The notes under the pieces were generated by a model. That model saw only the letters and a list, made by a program, of their open reading frames with translations. It was not told the DNA's origin and did not search any database. A stretch of DNA of 64,000 nt from Pirellulimonas nuda (GTDB lineage: Bacteria > Planctomycetota > Planctomycetia > Pirellulales > Lacipirellulaceae): contig NZ_CP036291.1 in the NCBI RefSeq assembly GCF_007750855.1, positions 620,001-684,000 on the forward strand, written 5' to 3'. The translations under genes and the position numbers were made by a program. Below are positions 57,745 through 64,000 of the stretch, piece by piece (within the stretch, counting starts at the first letter, position 1; the number at the start of each line of letters is the position of its first letter).

Positions 57745-58527
57745 ATGCCTTGCCCCGGCGCCCGAACGGCAGCGGCGATTGTAGCGGCGTTGCTTTGCGT
57801 CGGCGGCGCGGGGGGCCAGGCCCCCGGCGCCGGCGCACCGGCGGAGCTGCCGCCCGGCAAACTGGGTGAGGCGATCGCGCTGGGGCGGGCGATCGTCGAG
57901 AACACCAAGGACCACCCGCTGTCGAAGCCATTCGTGGGCAACGCACTCAACTGCACTTCGTGCCACTTAGACAACGGCACGCACCCCGAGGCCGCCACGT
58001 TCCTAGGCGTCGCGGCCGCCTACCCGGCCTGGTCGCCGCGGGAGGCGCGCGTCATCACGCTCGAGCAGCGCGTGCAGAACTGCTTTATCCGCAGCGAGAA
58101 CGGCGCCCGGCCCCCGCTCGGGGGCGAAGTCGCGACCGCCATCACCGCCTACATCACGTGGCTCTCTACCGGGCAGCCTATCCAGCAGAACGCCGACCGC
58201 CCGTTGGGCCCCCGGGCCATGCGGGCGCTCGAAGTGGAAGGCGGCGACGCGGAGCGGGGCGCTGCGCTGTACGCCGATCACTGCGTCTCCTGCCACGGCG
58301 ATCAGGGCGAGGGAGACGACGTTTCTCCCCCGCTGTGGGGCGACCAGTCGTACAACGACGGCGCCGGGATGAGCCAAGCGCCCAAGCTGGCGTCGTACCT
58401 CAAGGTGGCCATGCCGCTAGACGACCCCATCCTCAGCGAGCAAGAAGCAACCGACATCGCCGCGTACGTCAACGGCCACGCCCGCCCAAGGTTCCGCCTG
58501 TCGGACCACGCCGAACCGGCGCCTTAG
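57745..58527 (+). CDS. TsdA-like dihaem cytochrome c
   Basis: A 260-residue exported protein with a signal peptide and two haem motifs, CTSCH (about residue 72) and CVSCH (about 182). Region 1 (NALNCTSCHLDNGTHPEAAT, then RVQNCFIRSENG) matches the thiosulfate dehydrogenase TsdA family, in which a conserved Cys in the 'NCFxRSxNG' motif is an axial haem ligand. Region 2 is a normal cytochrome c domain. It may oxidise thiosulfate or reduce tetrathionate in the periplasm. GAGG precedes the ATG. No other sulfur gene is nearby, so the substrate is inferred from the family only. Confidence 0.8.
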   Translation: MPCPGARTAAAIVAALLCVGGAGGQAPGAGAPAELPPGKLGEAIALGRAIVENTKDHPLSKPFVGNALNCTSCHLDNGTHPEAATFLGVAAAYPAWSPREARVITLEQRVQNCFIRSENGARPPLGGEVATAITAYITWLSTGQPIQQNADRPLGPRAMRALEVEGGDAERGAALYADHCVSCHGDQGEGDDVSPPLWGDQSYNDGAGMSQAPKLASYLKVAMPLDDPILSEQEATDIAAYVNGHARPRFRLSDHAEPAP

Positions 58528-58598
58528 CCCGTCGCGACCGGTCGCCGGCGAACCGAGCTGCTGCTTCCCACACATTCTCGAATCGACGCAAGTTCGTC

Positions 58599-58907
58599 AT
58601 GTACGTAGTGGGCTCCGATCCCAACGCGGTGGGCGCCCCCGGCGACTACAACGGCGATTCCTTCGTCGATGCCGCCGACTACACCGTCTGGCGTGACAAC
58701 CTGGGCCTGAGTCTGACCAACCTGCAGAACACCGACCCGAACAACCTCAGCGGCACGGTGCAGGCCAGCGACTACGACTATTGGAAGGACAACTTCCCCG
58801 GCCCGGCCGTTGACGGCGCCATCGGCGGCGCGCCGGTCCCCGAGCCCGCTTCGTGGCTGCTGCTTGCCGGGGGGGTCGCGCTCGCCGCCGCCGTGAGGCG
58901 CCGGTAG
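58599..58907 (+). CDS. Dockerin-like segment plus PEP-CTERM signal, possibly a remnant
   Basis: A 102-residue frame from ATG 58599: MYVVGSDPNAVGAPGDYNGD, a dockerin-type calcium loop pair (GDYNGDSFVDAADYTVWRDN), then VPEPASWLLLAGGVALAAAV and RRR, a PEP-CTERM sorting tail. In planctomycetes this combination is the end of large secreted proteins. Here it has no N-terminal signal peptide and no catalytic domain, so it is probably the remaining tail of a larger gene, or it lies in a rearranged region next to the IS. Confidence 0.6.
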   Translation: MYVVGSDPNAVGAPGDYNGDSFVDAADYTVWRDNLGLSLTNLQNTDPNNLSGTVQASDYDYWKDNFPGPAVDGAIGGAPVPEPASWLLLAGGVALAAAVRRR

Positions 58908-59025
58908 TACGCTGGGGCCTCGCCAAGGCGGCGCGTTTTATTGCTGCCGCCTTCCGCGGTCGGCCTGCGTGTAGCGTCCGCTTTTGTCTGCTCCGCCCAA
59001 CAGCGCGCCTGCGCCAGGTCGCATC

Positions 59026-59703
59026 CTACCGGCGCCGGCCCGCTACGCAGGCCAGCGCGGCGAGCGTAATGAGCGCCAGCGCGCCCGGTTCGGGCACGTA
59101 TACCACCCCGGGCGAGAACTCGTTGTTCTCGGGCATGCCCAACACCGGCAGCAGCCCCTGGATGGTGGTGTCGACCTGCATCAGGTTGTCGGGGTCGGCC
59201 GCGTTCTCGAGGAGCTCCACCGAATCGACCAGCAGGTAGTCCAGGAACATCTCGTCGAACTCCAACCCCAACGGCAGCAACACGCCGTTGGTGCCGATGT
59301 GCACCTCGCTGGTCGGCTCGTTGGATTGCATCAGGTTCAGCACGTCCGCGCCGTTGTTGCGGAGCGCCAGCGAGAAGTCGCCCGTCCGCAGCCCGTCCGG
59401 GTCGACCGTGAACGCCATCAGCGCAAAGAAATCGACCGCGGCGTCGACGCGCCAGTAGTGGTTGTCCTGCGCGGCGATCGTCCACTGGAACGTGTCGCCG
59501 GGCGACAGCGTCACCCCCGTCGGGTCTTGGCTCCCCGGGGCGACCAGAGAAACGTCGTCGCCAAAGTACTGGATGTCGAAGACATAGTTGGCGGCTTCAA
59601 GCGGCACGCAGAACAGCGGCGCGAGCCAGAACGCTAGGCCAACGGACAGAGAACGCAAAGCGCCGGGGAGCGTTCCGCGACCGGCACGGTAGAAGTGATT
59701 CAC
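59026..59703 (-). CDS. PEP-CTERM secreted protein
   Basis: A 225-residue protein. The GTG at 59703 gives a good signal peptide (LSVGLAFWLAPLFCVPLEAA). The mature part is beta-rich (NYVFDIQYFGDDVSLVAPGS) and the C-terminus is a PEP-CTERM sorting signal (VPEPGALALITLAALACVAG, then RRR). An EpsH/exosortase-type enzyme would cleave it. It shares the sorting type with the neighbouring gene on the other strand. Function unknown. Confidence 0.8.
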   Translation of the reverse strand: MNHFYRAGRGTLPGALRSLSVGLAFWLAPLFCVPLEAANYVFDIQYFGDDVSLVAPGSQDPTGVTLSPGDTFQWTIAAQDNHYWRVDAAVDFFALMAFTVDPDGLRTGDFSLALRNNGADVLNLMQSNEPTSEVHIGTNGVLLPLGLEFDEMFLDYLLVDSVELLENAADPDNLMQVDTTIQGLLPVLGMPENNEFSPGVVYVPEPGALALITLAALACVAGRRR

Positions 59704-59851
59704 TACGCACTCTCTTTGTTGGATGTCGTTCAAGAGGGGCAGGCGGGTCGCTGCCAGAACCGGGCTGGGGACCTGGAAACTGGGCGGACTCGCGCCGCGG
59801 CAGCATACCCGTTTGGATTGCCGAAGACAAATCGACTTTCGGCGGGGAGGG

Positions 59852-61396
59852 TCACACGCACTCGGCCGCGCCGCGGTCGACCGTGGCCATCGCGCGGTTC
59901 AGCTCCGCCATGTCGATCGGCTTGACCAGGTGGATGTCGATCCCCGCGGCCTGCGACTGGGCGCGGTCGCGGTCGCTCCCCCACCCGGTGACCGCCACGA
60001 TGGTCGGCCGGGGGTCGATCCGCTGGGCGCGGATCCGGCGGGCGGTCTCGTAGCCGTCCATGCCGGGCATGCCGATGTCCAGCAGGATCACGTCGGGCTT
60101 GAACGCGCAGGCCTGCTCGATGCCGGAGCAGCCGTCGTGGGCCGCGCGTACCGCGTAGCCATCAAGCTTCAGCAACGAGGCGAGCGTGCGGGCCGCGTCA
60201 ACGTTGTCGTCTACCACCAGCACGCGGGTCGGCCGGCCGCGGTCGGTGGGCGGGGGAGACGGCAGTGCGGCGAACACGCCGGAGAGCTCCGGGGTGGGCT
60301 CGGTCATCAGGGCGGGGTCTGCCGCGGGCAGGCGCACCGTGAACCGGCTGCCGCGTCCGGGGCCCTCGCTCGACACGGCCGCCTGCCCGCCGTGCATCTC
60401 CACCAGTTGCTTCACCAGCGCCAGGCCGATGCCCAGCCCCTGGCTCTCGCGCGTGCTGGAGGCGTTGGCCTGGGTGAACAGCTCGAAGATGGCGTTCTGC
60501 GATTCGAGGGCGACGCCGATGCCGTTGTCGACGACGTGCAGCACCATCTCGGTCGGCTCGGAGTCGAGGAAGATGCGGATCCGCCCCTGGCGCGGCGTGT
60601 ACTTGGCGGCGTTGGAGAGCAGGTTGGTGACCACCTGGATCAGCCGCAGCGGGTCGCCGTTCACCGCGGCGGGGAACGCGGGCCGCGAGAACTTCAGGTC
60701 GTGCTCGTTGCTGTCGATCTGCGGCCTGACCATCTCGATGGCGCGGTCGATCACGTCGCGCAGGTCGATCACCTCGCGTTTGAGCGTGAGGCCGCCGCGG
60801 AGGTAGCGCGAGACGTCCAGCAGGTCTTCGACGATGAGCACGAGCTGTTCGAGCTGGCGGCGCATCGAGCGGCGCACCTCGCGGCGTTTGTGCGATTCGA
60901 GGTTGGGGCGCTCCATGTACTCGATGCCGGTGCGGAGCGTCGCCAGCGGGTTGCGGAGCTCGTGGGCCAGCAGGGCGAGGAACTCGTCCTTGCGGCGGTC
61001 AGAGTCGCTGAGCTGCTTCGACATGGCGTCGCAGTTGCGCGCGTGCTGCTGCGAGAGGGCGTGCTCCTCGTCGTTGCGGCGGAACAGCACGATCGCGACG
61101 ACGCCCACCAGCCCGTACACAAACAGCGCCACCAGGTGGGCCGGGTCGCCCCCCAGCAGGCTCCCCTCGGGCGGGATCACCCACAGCGCGGTGGCGAAGA
61201 TCCCCATCACCAGCGCCAGCACGGCCGGCCCCGATCCGCCGACCCAAGCGGTGAGCAGGACGGAGACGTAGTAGAGCGCAAACGGGACGCGGTCTTCCAG
61301 CGAGACCGATAGAAAAATCCGCACCCAGGTGACCGCAACAGTGCTCGCGATCGCGAACCCGTACCTACAAACCGCATCCTTCACCCAAGGACTCAT
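59852..61396 (-). CDS. Hybrid histidine kinase with C-terminal receiver
   Basis: A 514-residue protein starting MSPWVKDAVCRYGFAIASTV. Membrane helices (about 10-105) look like a DUF4118/MASE-type sensor. The HisKA H-box is ALLAHELRNPLATLRTGIEY; the HATPase has N, G1 and G2 boxes (LLSNAAKYTP, VVDNGIGVAL, GLGIGLALVKQ). A receiver domain with DD, Asp (VILLDIGMPG) and Lys (HLVKPI) is at 390-510. A TTG four codons upstream is also possible. The kinase is upstream of and on the same strand as the CsrA-receiver gene, so they may form a phosphorelay. Confidence 0.93.
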   Translation of the reverse strand: MSPWVKDAVCRYGFAIASTVAVTWVRIFLSVSLEDRVPFALYYVSVLLTAWVGGSGPAVLALVMGIFATALWVIPPEGSLLGGDPAHLVALFVYGLVGVVAIVLFRRNDEEHALSQQHARNCDAMSKQLSDSDRRKDEFLALLAHELRNPLATLRTGIEYMERPNLESHKRREVRRSMRRQLEQLVLIVEDLLDVSRYLRGGLTLKREVIDLRDVIDRAIEMVRPQIDSNEHDLKFSRPAFPAAVNGDPLRLIQVVTNLLSNAAKYTPRQGRIRIFLDSEPTEMVLHVVDNGIGVALESQNAIFELFTQANASSTRESQGLGIGLALVKQLVEMHGGQAAVSSEGPGRGSRFTVRLPAADPALMTEPTPELSGVFAALPSPPPTDRGRPTRVLVVDDNVDAARTLASLLKLDGYAVRAAHDGCSGIEQACAFKPDVILLDIGMPGMDGYETARRIRAQRIDPRPTIVAVTGWGSDRDRAQSQAAGIDIHLVKPIDMAELNRAMATVDRGAAECV

Positions 61397-61458
61397 CCGC
61401 CCCCCCAACTAGTCTGATGCCGCGTTGATACGTCCCCCCGCCCCAAGCCGTCGCGGCC

Positions 61459-62232
61459 CTAGTGGCCGGCGTGCTCGAGGTCGCCGCTCATCTCACGGAC
61501 CAGTTCGCCCGGCTTGATGGGCTTGGTGAACCAGCGGTCCACGCCGCGCGGGCCGATCTCTACCCCCCCGGAGCCGGGGTCTTCTCCGGTCACGGCAAAC
61601 ACCTTCACGCCTCGGTAGTCGGGGTTGGCGCGGATGGTGTCGATGGTCTTGCGGCCGTTCATCCGCGGCATGTTCATGTCCAACAGCACCATGTCGGGCC
61701 GGTCCTGTCGGGCGAGCTGCACCAGCGCTTGCAGGCCGTCGGCCGCGGTGTCGACCTCGAACCCGCTGAGCCGCAGGTAGCCGGCCAGCAGCTCGCTCTC
61801 GTTCTGGTCGTCCTCCACCAGCAGCGCACGGCGCCGCGGCGGCGTGGCCGGGGGCTTGGCGGGGGGGTCTTGCTCGGAGTCGATCCGGTCGAGCTGCGTG
61901 ATGGCGCGGGCGAGCGACTCGAGGGCGTCGTCTTGCAGCCCCGCCTCGAGCTGCTTCTGCACCAGGCTCAGCCCCAGGTGGGCCGTGTTCAGCCGGTTGC
62001 GGAGGTCGTGCCGGCGTTTGGCCGCGGCGGGGTCGTCGGCGCCCTGCTTGGCGGCCTCGGCCTGTAGCTGCGCGCCGAGCGTGTCGACCAGCTCGTGGCG
62101 GAGCACTCGGACGTTGTCCGGGGCGTCGACGCCGATCCGCACCTTGTTGCCGCTGACGCGGAGGATCTCTACCGAGATGCCGAGGTTCGGGAAAACCACC
62201 TTGTCTTGCGGGCCGCGCGAGAGAACGAGCAT
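61459..62232 (-). CDS. CsrA-like RNA-binding domain fused to a receiver domain
   Basis: A 257-residue fusion. Residues 1-60 are CsrA-like (MLVLSRGPQDKVVFPNLGIS, then VRIGVDAPDNVRVLRHELVD) with the RNA-binding Leu4, Arg6 and the Arg of VLRHE kept. Residues ~78-115 are a DHp-like helical pair (RRHDLRNRLNTAHLGLSLVQ). Residues ~130-255 are a receiver with acidic EDD, Asp (MVLLDMNMPRMNG), Thr (AVTGED) and Lys (FTKPIKPG). The start at 62232 is the CsrA start; an extension to 62328 lacks support. This would couple phosphorylation to post-transcriptional control. The histidine kinase gene just downstream is the obvious partner. Confidence 0.88.
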   Translation of the reverse strand: MLVLSRGPQDKVVFPNLGISVEILRVSGNKVRIGVDAPDNVRVLRHELVDTLGAQLQAEAAKQGADDPAAAKRRHDLRNRLNTAHLGLSLVQKQLEAGLQDDALESLARAITQLDRIDSEQDPPAKPPATPPRRRALLVEDDQNESELLAGYLRLSGFEVDTAADGLQALVQLARQDRPDMVLLDMNMPRMNGRKTIDTIRANPDYRGVKVFAVTGEDPGSGGVEIGPRGVDRWFTKPIKPGELVREMSGDLEHAGH

Positions 62233-62520
62233 GGGGACCTCCGTTTCGAGTTCGGCCGGGAGTCTCCACCCGGCGGCAGACGCCGTCGCTCCGCGATGGC
62301 GTTCCGCTGTGTAACATCTGGCGAGCACGTGACGCCCGGACCCAGGAACTACCTCCCTGGCGGCCGGCGTTGCGGAGGTCCCTTCCGCGGCTCGCGACTT
62401 TTGGTCAACCAGAAATCTAATCCGCCCCGGCCGGTTTGCCTACGGCAGTTGGCGAAGGATTTTCTTCTGCTAGCACGCCCCAGCGTCGGCCCCCGGCTCC
62501 GCGGGGGGCTGACGACCGGC

Positions 62521-63390
62521 TCACCACGTCCCTACGCCGTAGTAAGGCTCGGCGGTCAAACCGGTTCGGGCGTGAACGAGGCCCACGATCGCGTCGACCT
62601 CGGCGTCTTCCAGCGGGCCGACGTACGACTCGGTCGGCTTGCGGGCGACCGTGTACACCTGCACCAGCCGCAGCCGGCCGCCGGCTGCGGTGATCTCATT
62701 CAGCCGGTCGCAGAACGCCTCTAGCTCTGCCGCGGGGGGCGCCTCGCCCGCGACGCGCATGAAGAGCGACTGGATCACCAGCGGCCGCGTCTGCGCGGCG
62801 GCCGTGATGTTGTCGACGATCCGCTGGAAAGGGATCGTGGTGCGGTCGATCTGCTTGAAGTACTCGGGGGTGCCCGCCTCGAGCTTGGCCCACACCTCGC
62901 CGTTGTTCTGGTCGAGCACCTCGAGGCCGCGCTGCACCACGGGGCGGTGGAACATGCTGGCGTTGGTGATCAGCACCATCTTGACGTCGTCGAGCGCCAA
63001 CTCCCGCTTGACCCCCGCGGCGAGGGTCATCAACTGATCGAAGTTGCGGTACGTGGTCGGCTCGCCGTCGCCGCTAAAGGCGATGTCGTTCAGCCGCCGC
63101 AACGCGGGGGGGACGTCGCGGAACCGCGGGTGATCGAACAACTCGCCGGACGCGGCCAGGCGCAGCGACCACCGCAGCTCACCCAGCAGGTCGTCTGTTT
63201 CCACGAACCGGGTCTCGCTGCGCGTGGTGCGGTCGACCTGGCAGTAGACGCAGTCGAAGTTGCAGACCTTGTCGGGGTTCAGGTTGACGCCGATCGACAC
63301 CCCGCCGCTACGCCGGCTGAGCACCGGGTAGACAAACCGGCTGGTCTCGAACGACCGCGAGTGCTGCGTGTGGAGCGGGAGGGGGTTCAT
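62521..63390 (-). CDS. Radical SAM protein
   Basis: A 289-residue protein starting MNPLPLHTQHSRSFETSRFV. The cluster motif is CNFDCVYCQV, followed by IAFSGDGEPTTYRNFDQL (SAM-binding GGE-like motif). It resembles the COG0731-type radical SAM family related to wybutosine-type enzymes; the reaction in bacteria is unknown. The start at 63390 was chosen because the upstream frame runs into repeat-like sequence. Around it is no pathway context. To the right (62233-62520 to its left) is non-coding. Confidence 0.85.
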   Translation of the reverse strand: MNPLPLHTQHSRSFETSRFVYPVLSRRSGGVSIGVNLNPDKVCNFDCVYCQVDRTTRSETRFVETDDLLGELRWSLRLAASGELFDHPRFRDVPPALRRLNDIAFSGDGEPTTYRNFDQLMTLAAGVKRELALDDVKMVLITNASMFHRPVVQRGLEVLDQNNGEVWAKLEAGTPEYFKQIDRTTIPFQRIVDNITAAAQTRPLVIQSLFMRVAGEAPPAAELEAFCDRLNEITAAGGRLRLVQVYTVARKPTESYVGPLEDAEVDAIVGLVHARTGLTAEPYYGVGTW

Positions 63391-63551
63391 GCGGGGGGCT
63401 TGTCCGCCTGGGCGAACGGGGCTTGTCGCTGCGCGACGGGGTTGCGGGAACGGCGGATCTGGCGTTGGCAATAAACCGCGGCGGGGGTGCGAAAAAGGGG
63501 TAAGGCGTCGGCGGCGGCGCCTCCGCACACCCTTCTCCAGAGGTTCACGAT

Positions 63552-64000
63552 ATGACGGCCCCAACACGAAGGCAAACGGGTTTTACGCTGGTCGAGCTGC
63601 TGGTGGTGATCGCCATCATCGGCACGCTGGTGGCGTTGCTGCTGCCGGCGGTGTCGATGGCGCGCGAGTCGGGGCGGCGTTCGGCATGCCTGAACAACCT
63701 GCGGCAGTTGACGCTGGCGGCGATCCAGTTCGAAGGGAGATTCCAGCGTTGGCCCGGGTCGATCGAGAAACTAGACAACAACCGGCTGGCGTCTCAGGAA
63801 GGAGAGCACTTTAGCACGTGGCCGGTGTCGCTGCTGAACGACCTGGAGCAGGCAAACCTGTTCGAGGTCTACGCCGCGGGGGGCGCCCCCGAGCCGTTCC
63901 TGTCGGTCATGCTCTGCCCCAGCGACGGCTACAAGCAGCGGTCGGGCGCGGCCAACTCGTACGTCGCCAACGCGGGGCGCGCGGGGCCCGCCAACGCAGA
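63552..64000 (+). CDS. DUF1559 family protein (partial)
   Basis: Starts [20 protein letters not shown], a type IV pilin-like prepilin leader with the [15 protein letters not shown] motif (cleavage after G), then [20 protein letters not shown], the DUF1559 signature, and later MLCPSDG. At least 149 residues are in the window; the rest lies to the right. Members are very abundant in Planctomycetota and are surface-associated, pseudopilin-like proteins of unknown function. Confidence 0.92.
   Translation, partial: MTAPTRRQTGFTLVELLVVIAIIGTLVALLLPAVSMARESGRRSACLNNLRQLTLAAIQFEGRFQRWPGSIEKLDNNRLASQEGEHFSTWPVSLLNDLEQANLFEVYAAGGAPEPFLSVMLCPSDGYKQRSGAANSYVANAGRAGPANA

Overview
The window is 64 kb of GC-rich chromosomal DNA from a member of the Planctomycetota, most likely order Pirellulales. 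The evidence is gene content and style: a DUF1559 protein with a type IV pilin-like N-terminus at the right edge, PEP-CTERM proteins with a dockerin-like GDYNGD segment, a PqqD-M50-HlyD / HlyD / GAF-HlyD membrane cluster, many GTG starts, and very many intergenic palindromes. No rRNA is present; the only tRNA is tRNA-Arg(UCU).

Layout. 1-8.2 kb: DUF1499, an endonuclease III-related glycosylase, DUF2617, a TPR protein, a response regulator, glyA, a secreted HEATH metalloprotease and two small overlapping genes. 8.2-17.7 kb: an AsmA-like giant protein and the HlyD/M50/GAF cluster, with a four-helix-bundle (IVP-type) gene lodged between hairpin arrays. 18-25.3 kb: infA, a large secreted protein, a PIN-type toxin-antitoxin pair, lysA carrying an in-frame repeat, a DUF1593 hydrolase, an orphan DNA methyltransferase, and an HNH nuclease gene broken by an in-frame UGA. 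25.3-32.4 kb: rlmN, then the elongation factor P modification set (epmB, efp, epmA) with lemA and an M48 protease embedded. 32.4-44.8 kb: folA, thyA, a PII-like protein beside glnE, miaB, fmt, def, pxpBC-pxpA and tRNA-Arg(UCU).

44.8-55.3 kb: an integrated element of about 10.4 kb in the tRNA-Arg gene, bounded by a perfect 45-bp duplication of the tRNA 3' half (attL, attR). It carries a tyrosine integrase, a DnaB-N/RepA-like ATPase, an excisionase-like wHTH protein, a phage tail tape-measure protein, a long coiled-coil protein, a HELAH protein and small proteins, but no capsid, portal, terminase or lysis genes. It contains an unusual array in which a conserved ~20-nt repeat alternates with unrelated hairpins, iteron-like repeats beside the ATPase gene, and matching direct repeats near both ends that look like integrase arm sites.

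55.3-64 kb: an IS701-type insertion sequence (12-bp inverted repeats, CTAA target duplication, transposase frameshifted in an A6 run) interrupting a small secreted-protein gene; a TsdA-like dihaem cytochrome c; a dockerin/PEP-CTERM tail and a full PEP-CTERM protein; a hybrid histidine kinase; a CsrA-receiver fusion; a radical SAM protein; and the start of a DUF1559 protein.

A theme across the window is the density of palindromic repeats. At least five families lie between genes, several overlap stop codons or encode the ends of proteins, and one has entered lysA in frame.
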